A stretch of 64,000 bases of DNA from Agapanthus africanus. Lineage: Eukaryota > Streptophyta > Magnoliopsida > Asparagales > Amaryllidaceae. The notes below the pieces were generated by a model, which did not search any database, was not told the DNA's origin, and was given only the letters and a program-made list of their open reading frames with translations. Of the stretch, positions 33,116-44,149 are shown piece by piece; the first letter of the stretch is position 1; the number at the start of each line of letters is the position of its first letter. Both the position numbers and the translations under genes were made by a program. The DNA is taken from positions 103,559,241-103,623,240 of the forward strand of contig JASDDO010000016.1 of assembly GCA_030015575.1 (NCBI GenBank), given 5' to 3'.

Positions 33116-34606
33116 TGATTGATTGTGCAAAAAGTGTTTTGTAAATAACCGCAATCAAAACGATGTCGCTAGTATATAGCCGCGATGAGTACGGGTCATC
33201 CGCAGGGAAACGTGAACTCTTTTCTTGTTTTAGATGAGTTGATAAAAGAGATGGGTGATTGTTGTCGTTCTATTTTAATACGGATATAAAATTTATAATA
33301 AAAAAGCTTGTAGGGTTCATAGGACTTAGTAGTTAATGGATGAATATTTAAAAATGACTCTTTTTAACTTTTAATAGTTTAAAGCTAGAGAGATAGCGAT
33401 GAATGTGGATTAGGGTTCTTGGAGGGAATTAGGGTTTCCCACTACCGACCCTTGTCCGTCCATTGATCTTTATTCATGTCAAGCCTTTAACAAAACAAGT
33501 GTTTAACCAATCTCAAATCGTGGCCGTGACTCTCAATAAATTGATAGCACGCCCGATAAGGAGATTAACATTTATTTTGCTAAAATTTATAAACTTTAAA
33601 CTGTTAAAAAGAAGTTAAAAGATTTTTCATTCATTATTCTAACCTATCCTGCAAATCCTAGCAAGTAAGGTTGAAAATGAATGAAATCATAATTAAGATG
33701 CAGAAAAGTAATGCGTAAAAGTAAGTGCAGAAAAAGTAAATGAGTAAAATAAATACAGAAAGAATTAAAATAAAAACTACATTTATTAATCAACTATTGC
33801 ATTACAATTTTTCTCCTTAGAAAGTAGATTACAAGAACGCTAGTTTACTCTAGATCTCTCTCTTTTAAGGAGGTAGATGAATAGATGATTATGTGATCCT
33901 TGGATGATTTTTGAATGCACGGCTCTCAGTCCTATATATAGTCTTTGAAACCAGAAACCCTCGATGCCATCTGTGAGTATATGCAGTTAAGATCATGATC
34001 CCAAAATCCCATATCCGACGGCCTAGATTCGACCGCGCTTCCGCCGCATAATACCTACTTTGGCCGCGGATCTGCCGTTTCCTGGTGGCACTGGGTTTTG
34101 AGATTTTTTTCTGGCTTTTTATGTCGATATTTTGAGATCCTTTTGATGTATAGATTCTGAAAATATTGCTTTGAGTCTCTGCCGTTGCTAGATTCCTCGA
34201 TTTGCTTCTAAAATTTGGCAGGTTCGGTTTCGATATCTCAATTTGACTTGGATCTCTTACATGGATTCCAGACCTAAGCTAATACCTGCACAATATCTCA
34301 AATCAAATTGTTGGTAGCATTTTATATTTTTGAGATATTATTCCAACCATTTGTATGATATTAAATCTTAAGAATATTGATTAGGAATATTCGATATGAT
34401 ATGCATATTTTAATTCCTAATATTTCACTAAAATATTATATGCATATATTTTCCCTAATTATATTAATTATAAATGTAGAAACATATGATAATAATTTTT
34501 TTACAAATAAACCCACATATGTTCTGTATTTACAATTAACACCTTTTAGCAGTTAATAATAATAGGGAAAATGTTCATACAAATGTGCAATATTTTAGAC
34601 TAATCA
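33116..34606 (-). repeat. T 3' LTR
   Basis: A 1491-bp LTR; minus strand TGATTAGTCTAAAATATTGC to ATCAATCA. The purine tract lies on its right. It contains the GC-rich motif pair at 34032-34078 (CCGCGCTTCCGCCGC and GGCCGCGGATCTGCCG). Confidence 0.92.
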
Positions 34607-34625
34607 AATACCCCCAAACTTATCT
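34607..34625 (-). other. Polypurine tract of T
   Basis: Minus-strand AGATAAGTTTGGGGGTATT touches the 3' LTR. GATAAGTTTGGGGG is the familiar purine tract of Athila-type elements. Confidence 0.88.
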
Positions 34626-36285
34626 TTCATTGTCCCGAGCAAGCTATTTATTAAAGAGAAAAAGAAAAACCTAACTAGAATACTTTCATAGGCAACACGA
34701 TTGCACTTAGCACGTGCAACAAGCCTTTAAATCTCTAGGTGTCCCTAGTAGGAGGAGTGTTGTCTCCTGAGAGTTTTCAGCAGATTACACCCACAAAATC
34801 TCATAATAAAAGAAAGAAAATGAAAGTTACATACAAAGATAAGAAACTTATAAAAGAAAGAACTTGAAAATAAGAGTTTCAAACTACAGTAGCTTTTTAG
34901 TTGCCATGAGCCCTATCTTAATAGTCATGAAAAAGTCAAAAATCACATCATCCCTCAATAAAACATCACCTTTAGTCTTCCTCCCTACCTTTCTTCTAAA
35001 CATCGATCATATACCCATAAGTGTGTGTAAAAAAATCCCTACACTTAGAGAATTCAATTCAAGCTATCATACTCTTGTCCATCTTACTTAGTACTTTTTT
35101 AGTCGGTGAATGCTTTATAGATAGAATTGCTCACACATTCTTCATGCGACCGTTAATACTTCTTGAGGTACTAACCAACCGATTACCAAATGTGCTCACT
35201 CTTTTCGGCGTAATTAGCAATATCCTAGTCTTGCAACACCTAAGGCTTAGCAGTGACTCCCAAACTAGTTGGTCTAAGGCACTAGGTGATAAAGCACTCT
35301 CGCTATATTTTTTTATGCTGCCTTAAGTAATTACAAAATCAGTATTCATTTTTCTTCACCATTTATATTTTATGTGTCATTTATATTTTGTTGATTTATA
35401 TATTTTTCTTCATACTAAGGCTTTTAGACAAGAGCAATTCAAGGTATCCTCTACTATCCCAAGTTTCAAGATGTGTGCAAGTGCATATAGTAAGGTATCA
35501 ACGTTCAGATATTTGGACTCAAGAATAGGGACTATTTTTCAAACTTATTTCTATCCGCGGATTAGTGATTTCCTTCATCTTACTAACTCTTGGGATAACA
35601 GCTCATGACTACCTATTACTAACTTCGTTTTAAAAACATCTAATTTTCTTGCATTTCTTCCTATCTTGCATATGTATTTTTTACTTTCTAGCCTTTATTA
35701 TCAAAAAATTTAGTGCTTTTATAATGCAAAATGATGCGTGAATAAGCACAAATCTCCCCCCAAACTTATATGCAGTAGTGTCATCACTGATGTCATCTTT
35801 TAATCTTAAAACCTGTAGACTTGGGAGGAAAAGTTCTCAATGATTAGTAAAAGGGGACAAAATTCAATGACAGTGAAATCCTCCCCCAATCTTATTTTTG
35901 GCCCACAATGGTGCAAAAAAAATCTTTTTTTTTCTAGAGCCAAAATATTTTTCTCCCTCCCAAACTTGAGTAAAACAGTGTTTTCATTACTAAGCATTTA
36001 AAATCATACGAGGGGGTAAAATTATTGGTCTATGCAAAGTTTTACAAAGACCAAAACTCAATACCAACCATTCAAATATTTTATCAATGGCACCATGATT
36101 GGTAGAAGATCATGTTACATATAGACGTGAAGACATGGGGAGGAGATAAGAGGTGTAATTGAACGGGTTTACGTCTCGGTTGGTAGAGACGAAACAGTGA
36201 TGGTGGATGAAAACGAGAATATGAAAGATAAGGAGTATGTGGCCTAGTTACATTCTCGTACGGGATAAGAAGAAGGGGTGGCGGT
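34626..36285 (-). mobile_element. T: anonymous 3' internal region
   Basis: About 1.7 kb between protease and the purine tract, where pol and an env-like gene would be in an autonomous Athila. I recognise no domain. It contains three further purine-tract-like stretches on the minus strand (35752-35770, 35879-35893, 35951-35970). Confidence 0.65.
35752..35770 (-). other. Internal purine-tract-like motif in T
   Basis: Minus-strand TATAAGTTTGGGGGGAGAT resembles the terminal tract at 34607. Similar but weaker runs lie at 35879 (TAAGATTGGGGGAG) and 35951 (CTCAAGTTTGGGAGGGAGAA). Extra internal tracts are known in some large Gypsy elements; here the role is inferred. Confidence 0.5.
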
Positions 36286-37050
36286 TCAACTTCTTCGGGT
36301 GGAGGTTGATTCATCAACACCCATGTCTTTTAGGAATGCGAGTTCTTCGCCGAAAATGTCTTCAAAACTTTCATCGATATTCCGAATGATAATCTCATCG
36401 GAAAGAAAGGTATAATACTCGGACTCCATAAAAGGTTTATTTCTAGTGTAAGGGATCGACTCGGACAGCTCGACTAAGTTATTCGACAAGTCAAAGGATT
36501 CGGACTTAGGTGTGGACTTGTCGACAGAAGGGTCCTCACGTGTATAATAAACAGCAGGATCAAACAATAACGCACTAGTGGCGTCGAGATCAGTATCGTG
36601 AAGCTCCTCAAATTCGCAACTGTCGGAAGCTATCTTTTCAACAGAACATACATCAATTATATGAGCATAAGGTTTGGAGGGTTGACTTCCTAACTTGTAA
36701 ATGTTAAGCTCAATTGTCATCTTCCCAAAGGACAAGTTCATTGAACCGTTACGGCAATTGATTATCGCGTTGGAAGTTGCTAGAAAAGGTCGACGTAGAA
36801 TCACCGGAATTTGGTTCCATGGGTTTACCACAGGCTGTGTATCTATAACTATAAAGTCCACAGGGAATATAAATTCCCCGACTTTGATTAACACGTCCTC
36901 TAGCTCACCCCTAGGATGGATGATAAATCGATCGGCCATCTGGAGAGTGCAATGCGCATGTTTCAACTCTCCTATGTCTAATTGCTCATAAACAGAATAA
37001 GGGAGCAAGTTAACACTAGCACCTAAATCGAGTAGAGCGCGATTGATATT
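36286..37050 (-). CDS. T: retropepsin-like protease
   Basis: A minus-strand frame open for 240 codons from its first ATG (37008). The catalytic-type DLGASVN lies just upstream, near 37030, in continuity with the gag-linked region. Then come PYSVYEQL, LQMADR, a stretch with EDVLIKVGEFIFPVDFIV, and NQIPVILRRPFLATSNAII, the standard order of Athila/Tat aspartic protease, which cleaves the Gag polyprotein. After about residue 130 the sequence is low in known motifs. No RT follows. Confidence 0.8.
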   Translation of the reverse strand, partial: NINRALLDLGASVNLLPYSVYEQLDIGELKHAHCTLQMADRFIIHPRGELEDVLIKVGEFIFPVDFIVIDTQPVVNPWNQIPVILRRPFLATSNAIINCRNGSMNLSFGKMTIELNIYKLGSQPSKPYAHIIDVCSVEKIASDSCEFEELHDTDLDATSALLFDPAVYYTREDPSVDKSTPKSESFDLSNNLVELSESIPYTRNKPFMESEYYTFLSDEIIIRNIDESFEDIFGEELAFLKDMGVDESTSTRRS

Positions 37051-37973
37051 TTCCCCCTAATAGTAATAGATATTGTAGGACAACCGGGGTCCTTATGTTT
37101 CTTGGGCACCAATTGGGTAAGAGAATTGCTCATATTACTCGCTAAGAAAACTTTTTTAAGCACTTGAATTTTCCTTTTTCTAGTGCACAAGTCCTTTAGA
37201 ATTTTTGCATAGGATGGAACTTGTTGGATAGCATCTAAGAGAAGAATATTTATGTTAACTTGCTTAAACATTTCCACAATCTTCTCCATCTATGGACTTG
37301 GTTTGTTAGCCCTTAACCTGTTTGGAAAAGGAGCTTTATCAATAAGGGTTAGGTCCAACATTTGAGGAGAAGTTTGTGGGGATGGAATGGATCCCAAAAT
37401 TTGATTTGGGATGGTTGTAGATGGTAATTCCTTCAAGGAAGTGGGCTGAGGGTTCGAGCATAGTGAAGAACGGAGAATAGGCTCAGAAGAAGATGTTGGA
37501 TCAGACGAAGTAGGATTAGAAGTAGTAGCCGGGGGATCAATTGTATCATCAACTTCAACTTATTCACCAACTTGGTTATTCAGCTCTCTTCCCGATCTCA
37601 ACATGGTTATGGCACTCGCATTATGATTTTGAAGGATGAGATTTGCGCTTTATGAGTGGCCAGGATTTGGTAGAGATTGAGATAGAAGTTTCCCTTTCTC
37701 TCTCTCACTCATTGCGGCATTTAACTGTGCAATTTGTGTTTCTATCGATCTTATGCTTTCACCGTGGGAAGCAGTTTTTTGCATCAGCGTTTGGATAGAT
37801 GATGTTAAATTAGCCATCATTTGTGTGGATTGTTTAATAAACGTTTCCAAACTTCTTTCGAGTGCGGAGATTTTATCAGTACCGGCAGTTGGAATATTCG
37901 TCTGTGGTTGGAAAGGATTATTATAAGGGACAAAATTGTTAGCCGGATTTTGGAAAGATTGCGGTTGAAAGGG
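37051..37973 (-). pseudogene. T: gag C-terminal and linker region
   Basis: Minus-strand stretches typical of the Athila gag-protease linker: near 37650-37850, METFIKQSTQMMANLTSSIQ then SIETQIAQLNAAM (a coiled-coil-like segment); near 37023-37289, FKQVNINILLLDAIQQVPSY, then KDPGCPTI. The region is broken in a few places, so it may not be joined to gag as one protein. Confidence 0.7.
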
Positions 37974-39200
37974 TTACTGAATTTGTTGTGGTGGCTGTTG
38001 TTGCTGTGGGGGATGCCTTTGATAGTTATTTTGGCTTGGGAATTGATTTTGAGTTTGAGTTTGGTTTTGGTTCCAAGCAAAATTAGGATAATTCCTCCAT
38101 CCCTGATTATATGTGGAGGAATAAGGATCGTTTCTAGATCTTTGCTGAAAAGCAGTATTAGTTTGTTCTTGACCTTGAAACGGAGGATTCAAAGGACATT
38201 CTTCTGTTAAATGTGATGAATCAAAACAGCAACCACACACGGTTTTGGGGAGCGTAACTTGGTTTAGGGAGGCTGAAGAGAATTTGCTTTCCATAGCTAC
38301 GAGTTTCTTTTGCATCGCGGCCATTTCGGCTTTCACTGCGATGGAAATGTCGAGCTGATGGATACCTGCCTTAGATGAAGACGATGTTGGTCTAGTGCTC
38401 TCCCATTGTAACGTTTGTTCGGCTAGATCTTCCAGAAATTGCCATGCTTCACCATCGTCTTTTGATATGAAATGACATTGATAAATGGTTTCAAGCATTT
38501 GTTTTGTTGCTGGATTAACACCCTCATACACAATGCGGAAAAGTTGCCATTTATCGATTCGGTGATGAGGGAATTGGACAAGAAAATATTTAAACCGTTC
38601 AAAGCATTTCCAAAAGGGTTCGTTGGGAAGTTGGGCAAACTGTTTAATCTCGCTCCGAATATGGGTGGTCTTATGATGAGGATAGAATTTCTGAAGGAAT
38701 GCTATAACGAATTCATCACATTTAGCGATAGAATGTGCAGCGGTGTTATAAAGCCACTTTTCTGCAAGATCGCACAAGGTAAAAGGGAAAAGACGTAATC
38801 GCATAGCATCCCCTAAAAGTTGGGTGGTACTCATCATAGCATATACGTTTTCGAATTTGGTTATAAAAACGTATGCATCTTCAGATTCAAGCCCGTGAAA
38901 TTTTGGCAACAAGTTGATGAAGTGGGGTTTAATTTCGAAATTATCCCCATTGGCCGGTGGAAGAGACAGATACGTAGGAAAGGGTCCGCATACGGGGTAG
39001 CATCTGTCTTGAAGAGTGATGCACGGTGGATTTTGTGCACCTATGGGTGGTGACAGGGTGGTGTCGTTAAAACCCGATGAAGATCCATCCATCTCGGGAG
39101 ATGTGGTAAGTGGAGGAGAAATAGAAGAAGTATCGACTTTGGAGTTGATAACAAAAACGCGGAATAGACGGGCACTAGAATCCTGTGTCCAGCCAATCAT
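37974..39200 (-). CDS. gag: T: Gag (retrotransposon gag domain)
   Basis: An open frame of 408 codons from ATG at 39200. The retrotrans_gag core is clear at about residues 95-245: LLPKFHGLESEDAYVFITKF, RLRLFPFTLCDLAEKWLY, FLQKFYPHH, RSEIKQFAQLPNEPFWKCF, ERFKYFLVQFPHH and YEGVNPATKQML. A CCHC zinc knuckle of pattern C-x2-C-x4-H-x4-C (CGCCFDSSHLTEEC) follows near residue 335, then a Q/N-rich tail. Gag forms the particle shell and binds RNA. This is closest to Athila-type Gag. It is the longest whole-looking coding region in the window and lies about 970 bp from the primer site. Confidence 0.88.
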   Translation of the reverse strand: MIGWTQDSSARLFRVFVINSKVDTSSISPPLTTSPEMDGSSSGFNDTTLSPPIGAQNPPCITLQDRCYPVCGPFPTYLSLPPANGDNFEIKPHFINLLPKFHGLESEDAYVFITKFENVYAMMSTTQLLGDAMRLRLFPFTLCDLAEKWLYNTAAHSIAKCDEFVIAFLQKFYPHHKTTHIRSEIKQFAQLPNEPFWKCFERFKYFLVQFPHHRIDKWQLFRIVYEGVNPATKQMLETIYQCHFISKDDGEAWQFLEDLAEQTLQWESTRPTSSSSKAGIHQLDISIAVKAEMAAMQKKLVAMESKFSSASLNQVTLPKTVCGCCFDSSHLTEECPLNPPFQGQEQTNTAFQQRSRNDPYSSTYNQGWRNYPNFAWNQNQTQTQNQFPSQNNYQRHPPQQQQPPQQIQ

Positions 39201-40173
39201 GCACTAAGCGGGTTTAGTGCACGTGGCAGCGTGTGATATGTGTGAGAACGATTTTAAGAAGGTTTGTTTTGAAAAAAATAGTCGGACTTGAGACTTGACT
39301 CAACAAATCACAAAATGCATAATCAATCCCTAGAACTAGGGTCACCTAGGTCAAGGCACTAGACCGCTCCTGGACTTCCAAAGGACAAGTCGTAGGATCA
39401 ATCCTCTATTACCACCTTATCAATCTTATGGCTAGGTAAGTGGGAGGTATCCGCTATAGAAATCACCGAAATAGCGGGCCTAATTAAGTAACCACTTTCC
39501 TTAGTCACACTTGCCTTAAACACCACAAGAAAAATGCGGATAAGCAATAGATTATCCACGACCATCCTCTGTCCTAATTGAGCGCGACGGTCCTTAAGGG
39601 CTTGGTTTAGATATTTTTTTTATTAATGTAGGGTGATAGTATGCTCGTTTGTGATTTGTGGGGCCTAGGAAGGGTGATGAAATCCCCACCTAATCTGAAT
39701 TTAGGTTTATTGCCCCTTAATGTCCGGTTTAAGTATGCAAAACAAACCAAAATCAAAACACGCAAAAAGATTTTTTTTAGTGGCGCTGTTTGCAAAGAAT
39801 CCTGCAGGTAAAATCAGATTATTGGAACTTTAGAGGAGAGAGAAAGAATATAGGAAAATACCACAGAAGATTGGGGGCCCAAATCGTCAAACAAGCCACG
39901 GTTCCGCCGCCAAATGCAAGCAATAGCCGCGGTTCCGCCGCCTATTGGCAAGGTCTTCTGCTGAAATTTCTTCAGAGCACCTTGATGCTCCTCTGGTCCA
40001 AGTTTAAAGTCTCTGAATCTCCGTTGGTTTCCTCCAATTACTCCAGATGTCCTTACAAAACTCGCATAATAATCGTTAAAAACACAAGATGCGATTTTGG
40101 TTCTCGTTTATTTTATGTTTCCTGGTTTTTATAAGAAATCAACCCGAATAACAAGAAAAAAAATTCGACCGTT
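39201..40173 (-). other. 5' leader of T with GC-rich repeat motif
   Basis: About 970 bp between primer site and gag. At 39896-39911 and 39927-39942 it has CCACGGTTCCGCCGCC and CCGCGGTTCCGCCGCC as direct repeats, set between TTGGGGGCCCAAATCG and AAATTTCTTC. This is the same type of setting as the Copia leader hairpins. No frame is recognised. Confidence 0.6.
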
Positions 40174-40191
40174 TCCCCGGCAACGGCGCCA
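40174..40191 (-). other. Primer-binding site (tRNA-Asp) of T
   Basis: Minus-strand TGGCGCCGTTGCCGGGGA, 18 bases matching the 3' end of plant tRNA-Asp, two bases from the 5' LTR (40194). This primer is typical of Athila-type elements. It is not a tRNA gene. Confidence 0.9.
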
Positions 40192-40193
40192 TT

Positions 40194-41722
40194 TGATTGA
40201 TCGTGCGAAAAGTGTTTTGTAAATAACCGCAATCAAAATGGCGTCGCTAGTAGCTAGCCGCGATGAGTACGAGTCGTCCTCAAGGAAACGTGAACTCTTT
40301 TCTTGCTTTAGACAAGTTGATAAAAGAAATGGGTGATTATTGTCGTTCTATTTTAATACGGATATAAAATTTATAATAAAAAGGCTTGTAGAGTTCACAG
40401 GACTTAGTAGTTAATAGATGAATATTAAAAAATGACTCTTTTTAACTTTTAATAGTTTAAAACTAGATAAATAGCGATGAATGTGGATTAGGGTTCTTGG
40501 AGGGAATTAGGGTTTCCCACTACCAACCCTTGTCCGTTCATTGATCTATATTCATGTCAAGCCTTTAACAAAATAAGTGTTTAACCAATCTCAAATCGTG
40601 GTCGTGACTATCAATAAATTGATAGCGCGTCCGATAAAGAGGTTAACATTTATTTTGCTAAAGTTTATAAACTTTAAACTGTTAAAAAGAAGTTAAAAGA
40701 TTTTTCATCCTTTATTCTATCATATCCTACAAACCCTAGCAAGCAAGAAATTACTCGCTCAAGGTTAATAGTGATTTAGAAGAGAGGTTGAAGATGAATG
40801 AAATCATAATTAAGATGCAGAAAAGTAATGCGTAAAAGTAAGTGCAGAAAAAGTAAATGCGTATAATAAATGCAGAAAGAATTAAAATAAAAACTACCTT
40901 TATTAATCAACTATTGTATTACAACTTTTCTCCTTAGAAAGTAGATTACAAGAACCCTAGTTTGCTTTAGATTTCTCTCTTTTAAGGAGGTAGATGAATA
41001 GATGATTATGTGATTCTTGGATGCTTTATGAATGCACAGCTCTTGGTCCTATATATAGTCTTTGAAACCAGAAACCCTCGATTCCATCTGTGAGTATATG
41101 CAGTTAAGATCATGATTCCAAAATCCCATATCCGACGGCTCAAATTCGACCGCGCTTTCGCCGCATAATACCTACTTTGGCCACGGATCCGCCGCTTCCT
41201 GATGGAACTGGGTTTTGAGATTTTTTAATGGATTTTTGTGTCGATATTTTGAGATCCTTTTGATGTATAGATTCTGAAAATATTGCTCTGAGTCTCTGTC
41301 GTTTCTAGATTCCTCGATTTGCTTCTAAAATTTGGCAGATTCGGTTTCGATATCCCGATTTGATTTGGATCTCTTACTTGGATTCCAGACCTGAGCTAAT
41401 ACCTGCATAATATCTCAAATCAAATTGTTAGTGGCATTTTATATTTTTGAGATATTATTCCAACCATTTATATGATATTAAATCTTAAAATATTGATTAG
41501 GAATATTTGATATGATATGCATATTTTAATTGCTAATATTTCACTAAAATATTATATGCATATATTTTCCCTAATTATATTAATTATAAATGTAGAAACA
41601 TATGATAATAATTTTTTTACAAATAAACCCACATATGTTCTGTATTTACAATTAACATTATTTAGTAGTTAATAATAATAGGGAAAATGTTCATACAAAC
41701 TTGCAATATTTTAGACTAATCA
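40194..41722 (-). repeat. T 5' LTR
   Basis: A 1529-bp LTR, about 40 bp longer than the 3' copy because of a stretch near 40740-40785. It holds the GC-rich motif pair at 41149-41196. Confidence 0.92.
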
Positions 41723-42005
41723 ATGAGCACGGAGCTGGTTTCCTGGTCAGAGATGGCCAAGTACAGCAGCAGCTCGTCTCCTTCGACTGGTCGGGTGAGA
41801 AGCGGTGGCGTCGACGGATGAGCCTTGAGCTGATCAAAGGCGACTTGACACTTCTCGAACCACACAAATCTGGGGATCTTCTTTAAGGTTTTGAAGAAAG
41901 GTAGACACTTTTCGCCGGATCTGGACATGAATCGACTCAGAGCGGCCACCCTGCCTGTGAGTCTCATGATTTCTACGTTGCTCTTGGGTATGGTCATGTC
42001 AATGA
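41723..42005 (-). pseudogene. pol: G: Gypsy pol fragment, end of RT / start of RNase H (piece 2)
   Basis: The minus strand reads MTIPKSNVEIMRLTGRVAAL then SRFMSRSGEKCLPFFKTLKK, FEKCQVAFDQLKAHPSTPPL and GDELLLYLAISDQETSSVLI. This is the RT thumb/connection leading into RNase H in Tat/Retand-type Gypsy elements. T bounds it on the left (TSD ATGAG at 41723) and A3 on the right (TSD AATGA at 42001-42005). The frame is open across the piece. Confidence 0.88.
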
Positions 42006-42571
42006 TGTAAGTCCACAGTAGCGCCCCGGCCGTCTACAGACGCGAAATGCGGAACAAAAACTTTTTAACTGGCGCTATCGTATACTTTAACCCGGATCTG
42101 CCATTATTGCTAAACTAACAAACTGTAAAGAGAGTAGAAAGGTTATACCGAACGATCAAAGTCTTTCGTTCTTTAACCATCATCCCACGCTCCGTTGCGG
42201 CTGCTCCGATCTCCGATCTCCTCGTCCAGGTGGCACCACGTCAACGATTCTTTAAACGGGCTCCCGCCTCTGACTCGAGGCAACTCGGTCGTCAAGTTTG
42301 CTAAAAGAGACGACCAAGATTGATGTAGAGAATGAGTAGAAGACTTTGTCTCGTTCCATCCAAAGCTATGGACGAACGGTTAATGAATTTGCCAATTGAT
42401 TCGGGTGATGGAATGAAATGAGCAATAAAATTTCCATACACCCCAAAACTATCATAATCTTTTCTTCAACAACTATCTTCATCAAGTGAGAGTGAGAGAG
42501 GGGGAAGAGGCCGGCCATATATATAAGTGAGGAGGGAGGTGAGTGTAGGAACAAGAGAGTAACCATAAGGA

Positions 42572-42643
42572 AATATCTAGTGTGAACACAAGAAAATATC
42601 TAGTGTGAACACAAGAAAATATCTAGTGTGAACACAAAGTGTG
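42572..42643. repeat. 23-bp tandem repeat in A3 LTR
   Basis: AAATATCTAGTGTGAACACA is repeated three times at a 23-bp period, between TATA and the HSE. The same repeat is in the 5' LTR at 50103-50175 and absent from the A1 and A2 LTRs, so it marks the A3 lineage. Confidence 0.8.
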
Positions 42644-42697
42644 AACACAATAAATGCACCATAAATGAACAAGTGAGTCACAAGCCTTATCACCACC

Positions 42698-42715
42698 TTC
42701 TAGAACCTTCTAGAA
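42698..42715. promoter_or_regulatory. Four-unit heat-shock element in A3 3' LTR
   Basis: TTCTAGAACCTTCTAGAA: four alternating units. The spacer differs from A2 but the contact triplets are kept. It is about 173 bp from the TATATAT run at 42516. Confidence 0.6.
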
Positions 42716-44106
42716 GCATGACTCACGCTCATCCAAGAAAAGATAAATCCGTCTTTAACCGAATATTAAAAGACGGCCGATAGAAAACTGGAAACTGGCA
42801 ACTTCCAAAAGTGATCCCGAAACGAATTTCAGGATAACCCCGTAACCGTTTAAATATACCCGCATTTGTATTACGACCGAACACAAATGCAACTGAGACA
42901 AAGATATTATATATACTCAATATAATACTCGGATCCGGCTTAAACCAAAGCCGACCGGTATCATCTGTCCCTGACACGTGCGTAAACGCACGTGCATTTT
43001 CCGAACCCTGCCATAAAACCATACGGCCTCTACAACGTTTCACCCGAACTTGGGAAACTGTCTGTGGGGGACTCTAATGACTCGTCAGTACCCTGGCAGT
43101 GGGTTTAACCACAAACCGTCAGTGGCACTAGCTATGCGTAACGGCTGCCTATGGACTGACCTCAAGGGAGGCCGATGAGCGAACTCATCCTTAAACCCTA
43201 CTGAGCCTAACAGTGACAATGTATATACAGTCTGGTCCGTTCGTCTATAAGTATCGCATATCTGCCTAGGGGGCTAGTAACGTCAGACCCCCAATAGCAG
43301 TATAAGTCGTGTCGGAGTGTAGCCCAATAACACCCTGAGATACTACTGGAGTACCTACCAGTAAATCTCCTGCCACGGCCGTGGGATATGTGTAATGGCT
43401 CTCCTAGACACAGCACGATCTCGCCCCCAATACCGGGAGAGACGAATCCCCTGCCGATCCGCTCACGTGCCTCCATGTGGCTCGGGACTGTACCCAAAAA
43501 CTACCTGTTTGCACGACTCCTTTGAGCCGTGGTAGGGTAGAAATCAAAGCACAGTGGGAACTCACATGAGACAAATGACGACCTCAGGTCGATGAACTAA
43601 CCTGTACACATGTCACCAGGGAACTGCTATCTGACGATAGGTATAGTACTAACTAGCAGATTCCCGGCGAGTCCTGTCTGGTATACTCATAACCCAATGA
43701 GCACCTGTATACATCTTAGGTGATCCAACTGACACCAGTGGCTTGTGAGACCGGCCACCGCCCCTCGTCGGGGTCTCGACTGTATACACTAGTCTACTCC
43801 GGAGTATCGATGCCCTGTCTCGAAACTCCCACGACTAGGGACCACAATTAAGGATATGCGTATAAACCACCCAACTCTCACGTATATGATCGCCATCATA
43901 CTGTTGGTGGTAAAGCAAGATCCTAAGGGCTCTATCAAAGTGTAACATGTAATCAGTCACCTGAACATGTACACGACTGATAAAGGCAAACCAGATAGCA
44001 TACTATCATCTCGAGTAAGACTGTCCTACCGGTATAGGTCCTCCGCAATCATTGCAATCACGTGCCTGCGATCCAATAATTGACTCTGAGGGCACTATCT
44101 CCAACA

Positions 44107-44119
44107 ATCTCCCACTTGC
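44107..44119 (-). other. Polypurine tract of A3
   Basis: Minus-strand GCAAGTGGGAGAT next to the 3' LTR. Confidence 0.9.
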
Positions 44120-44149
44120 ACTCAAGGCTAATTATTGCGATGTCGACTA

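Larger units (their letters stand above)
33116..41722 (-). mobile_element. T: Athila/Tat-type Gypsy element with gag and protease only
   Basis: An element of 8607 bp on the minus strand, complete at both ends, with TSD ATGAG (33111-33115 and 41723-41727). It has a 5' LTR (40194-41722), tRNA-Asp primer site, leader, gag (37974-39200), protease (from about 37050), an anonymous stretch and a purine tract, then the 3' LTR (33116-34606). I find no reverse transcriptase, RNase H or integrase, so it is non-autonomous by design or by an old deletion. The LTRs differ by about 5% (loose count) plus a 5' LTR-only stretch near 40740-40785, giving roughly 2 million years at 1.3e-8. Gag looks whole; the region after it has a few breaks. 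Confidence 0.92.
42006..44106 (-). repeat. A3 3' LTR
   Basis: A 2101-bp LTR with the purine tract at its right. It holds TATATAT (42516-42525) beside GGCCGGCC, a 23-bp tandem repeat (42572-42643), an HSE (42698-42715) and paired G-boxes (42975-42994). Confidence 0.94.

Noticed and set aside
34864-35608. Plus-strand frames in the anonymous part of T as captured host genes
   Set aside because: They are short, AT-rich, on the strand opposite to the element and without known motifs.
40174-40191. tRNA-Asp gene or fragment
   Set aside because: Only 18 bases match the 3' end of the tRNA, and they sit two bases from an LTR; this is a primer-binding site.
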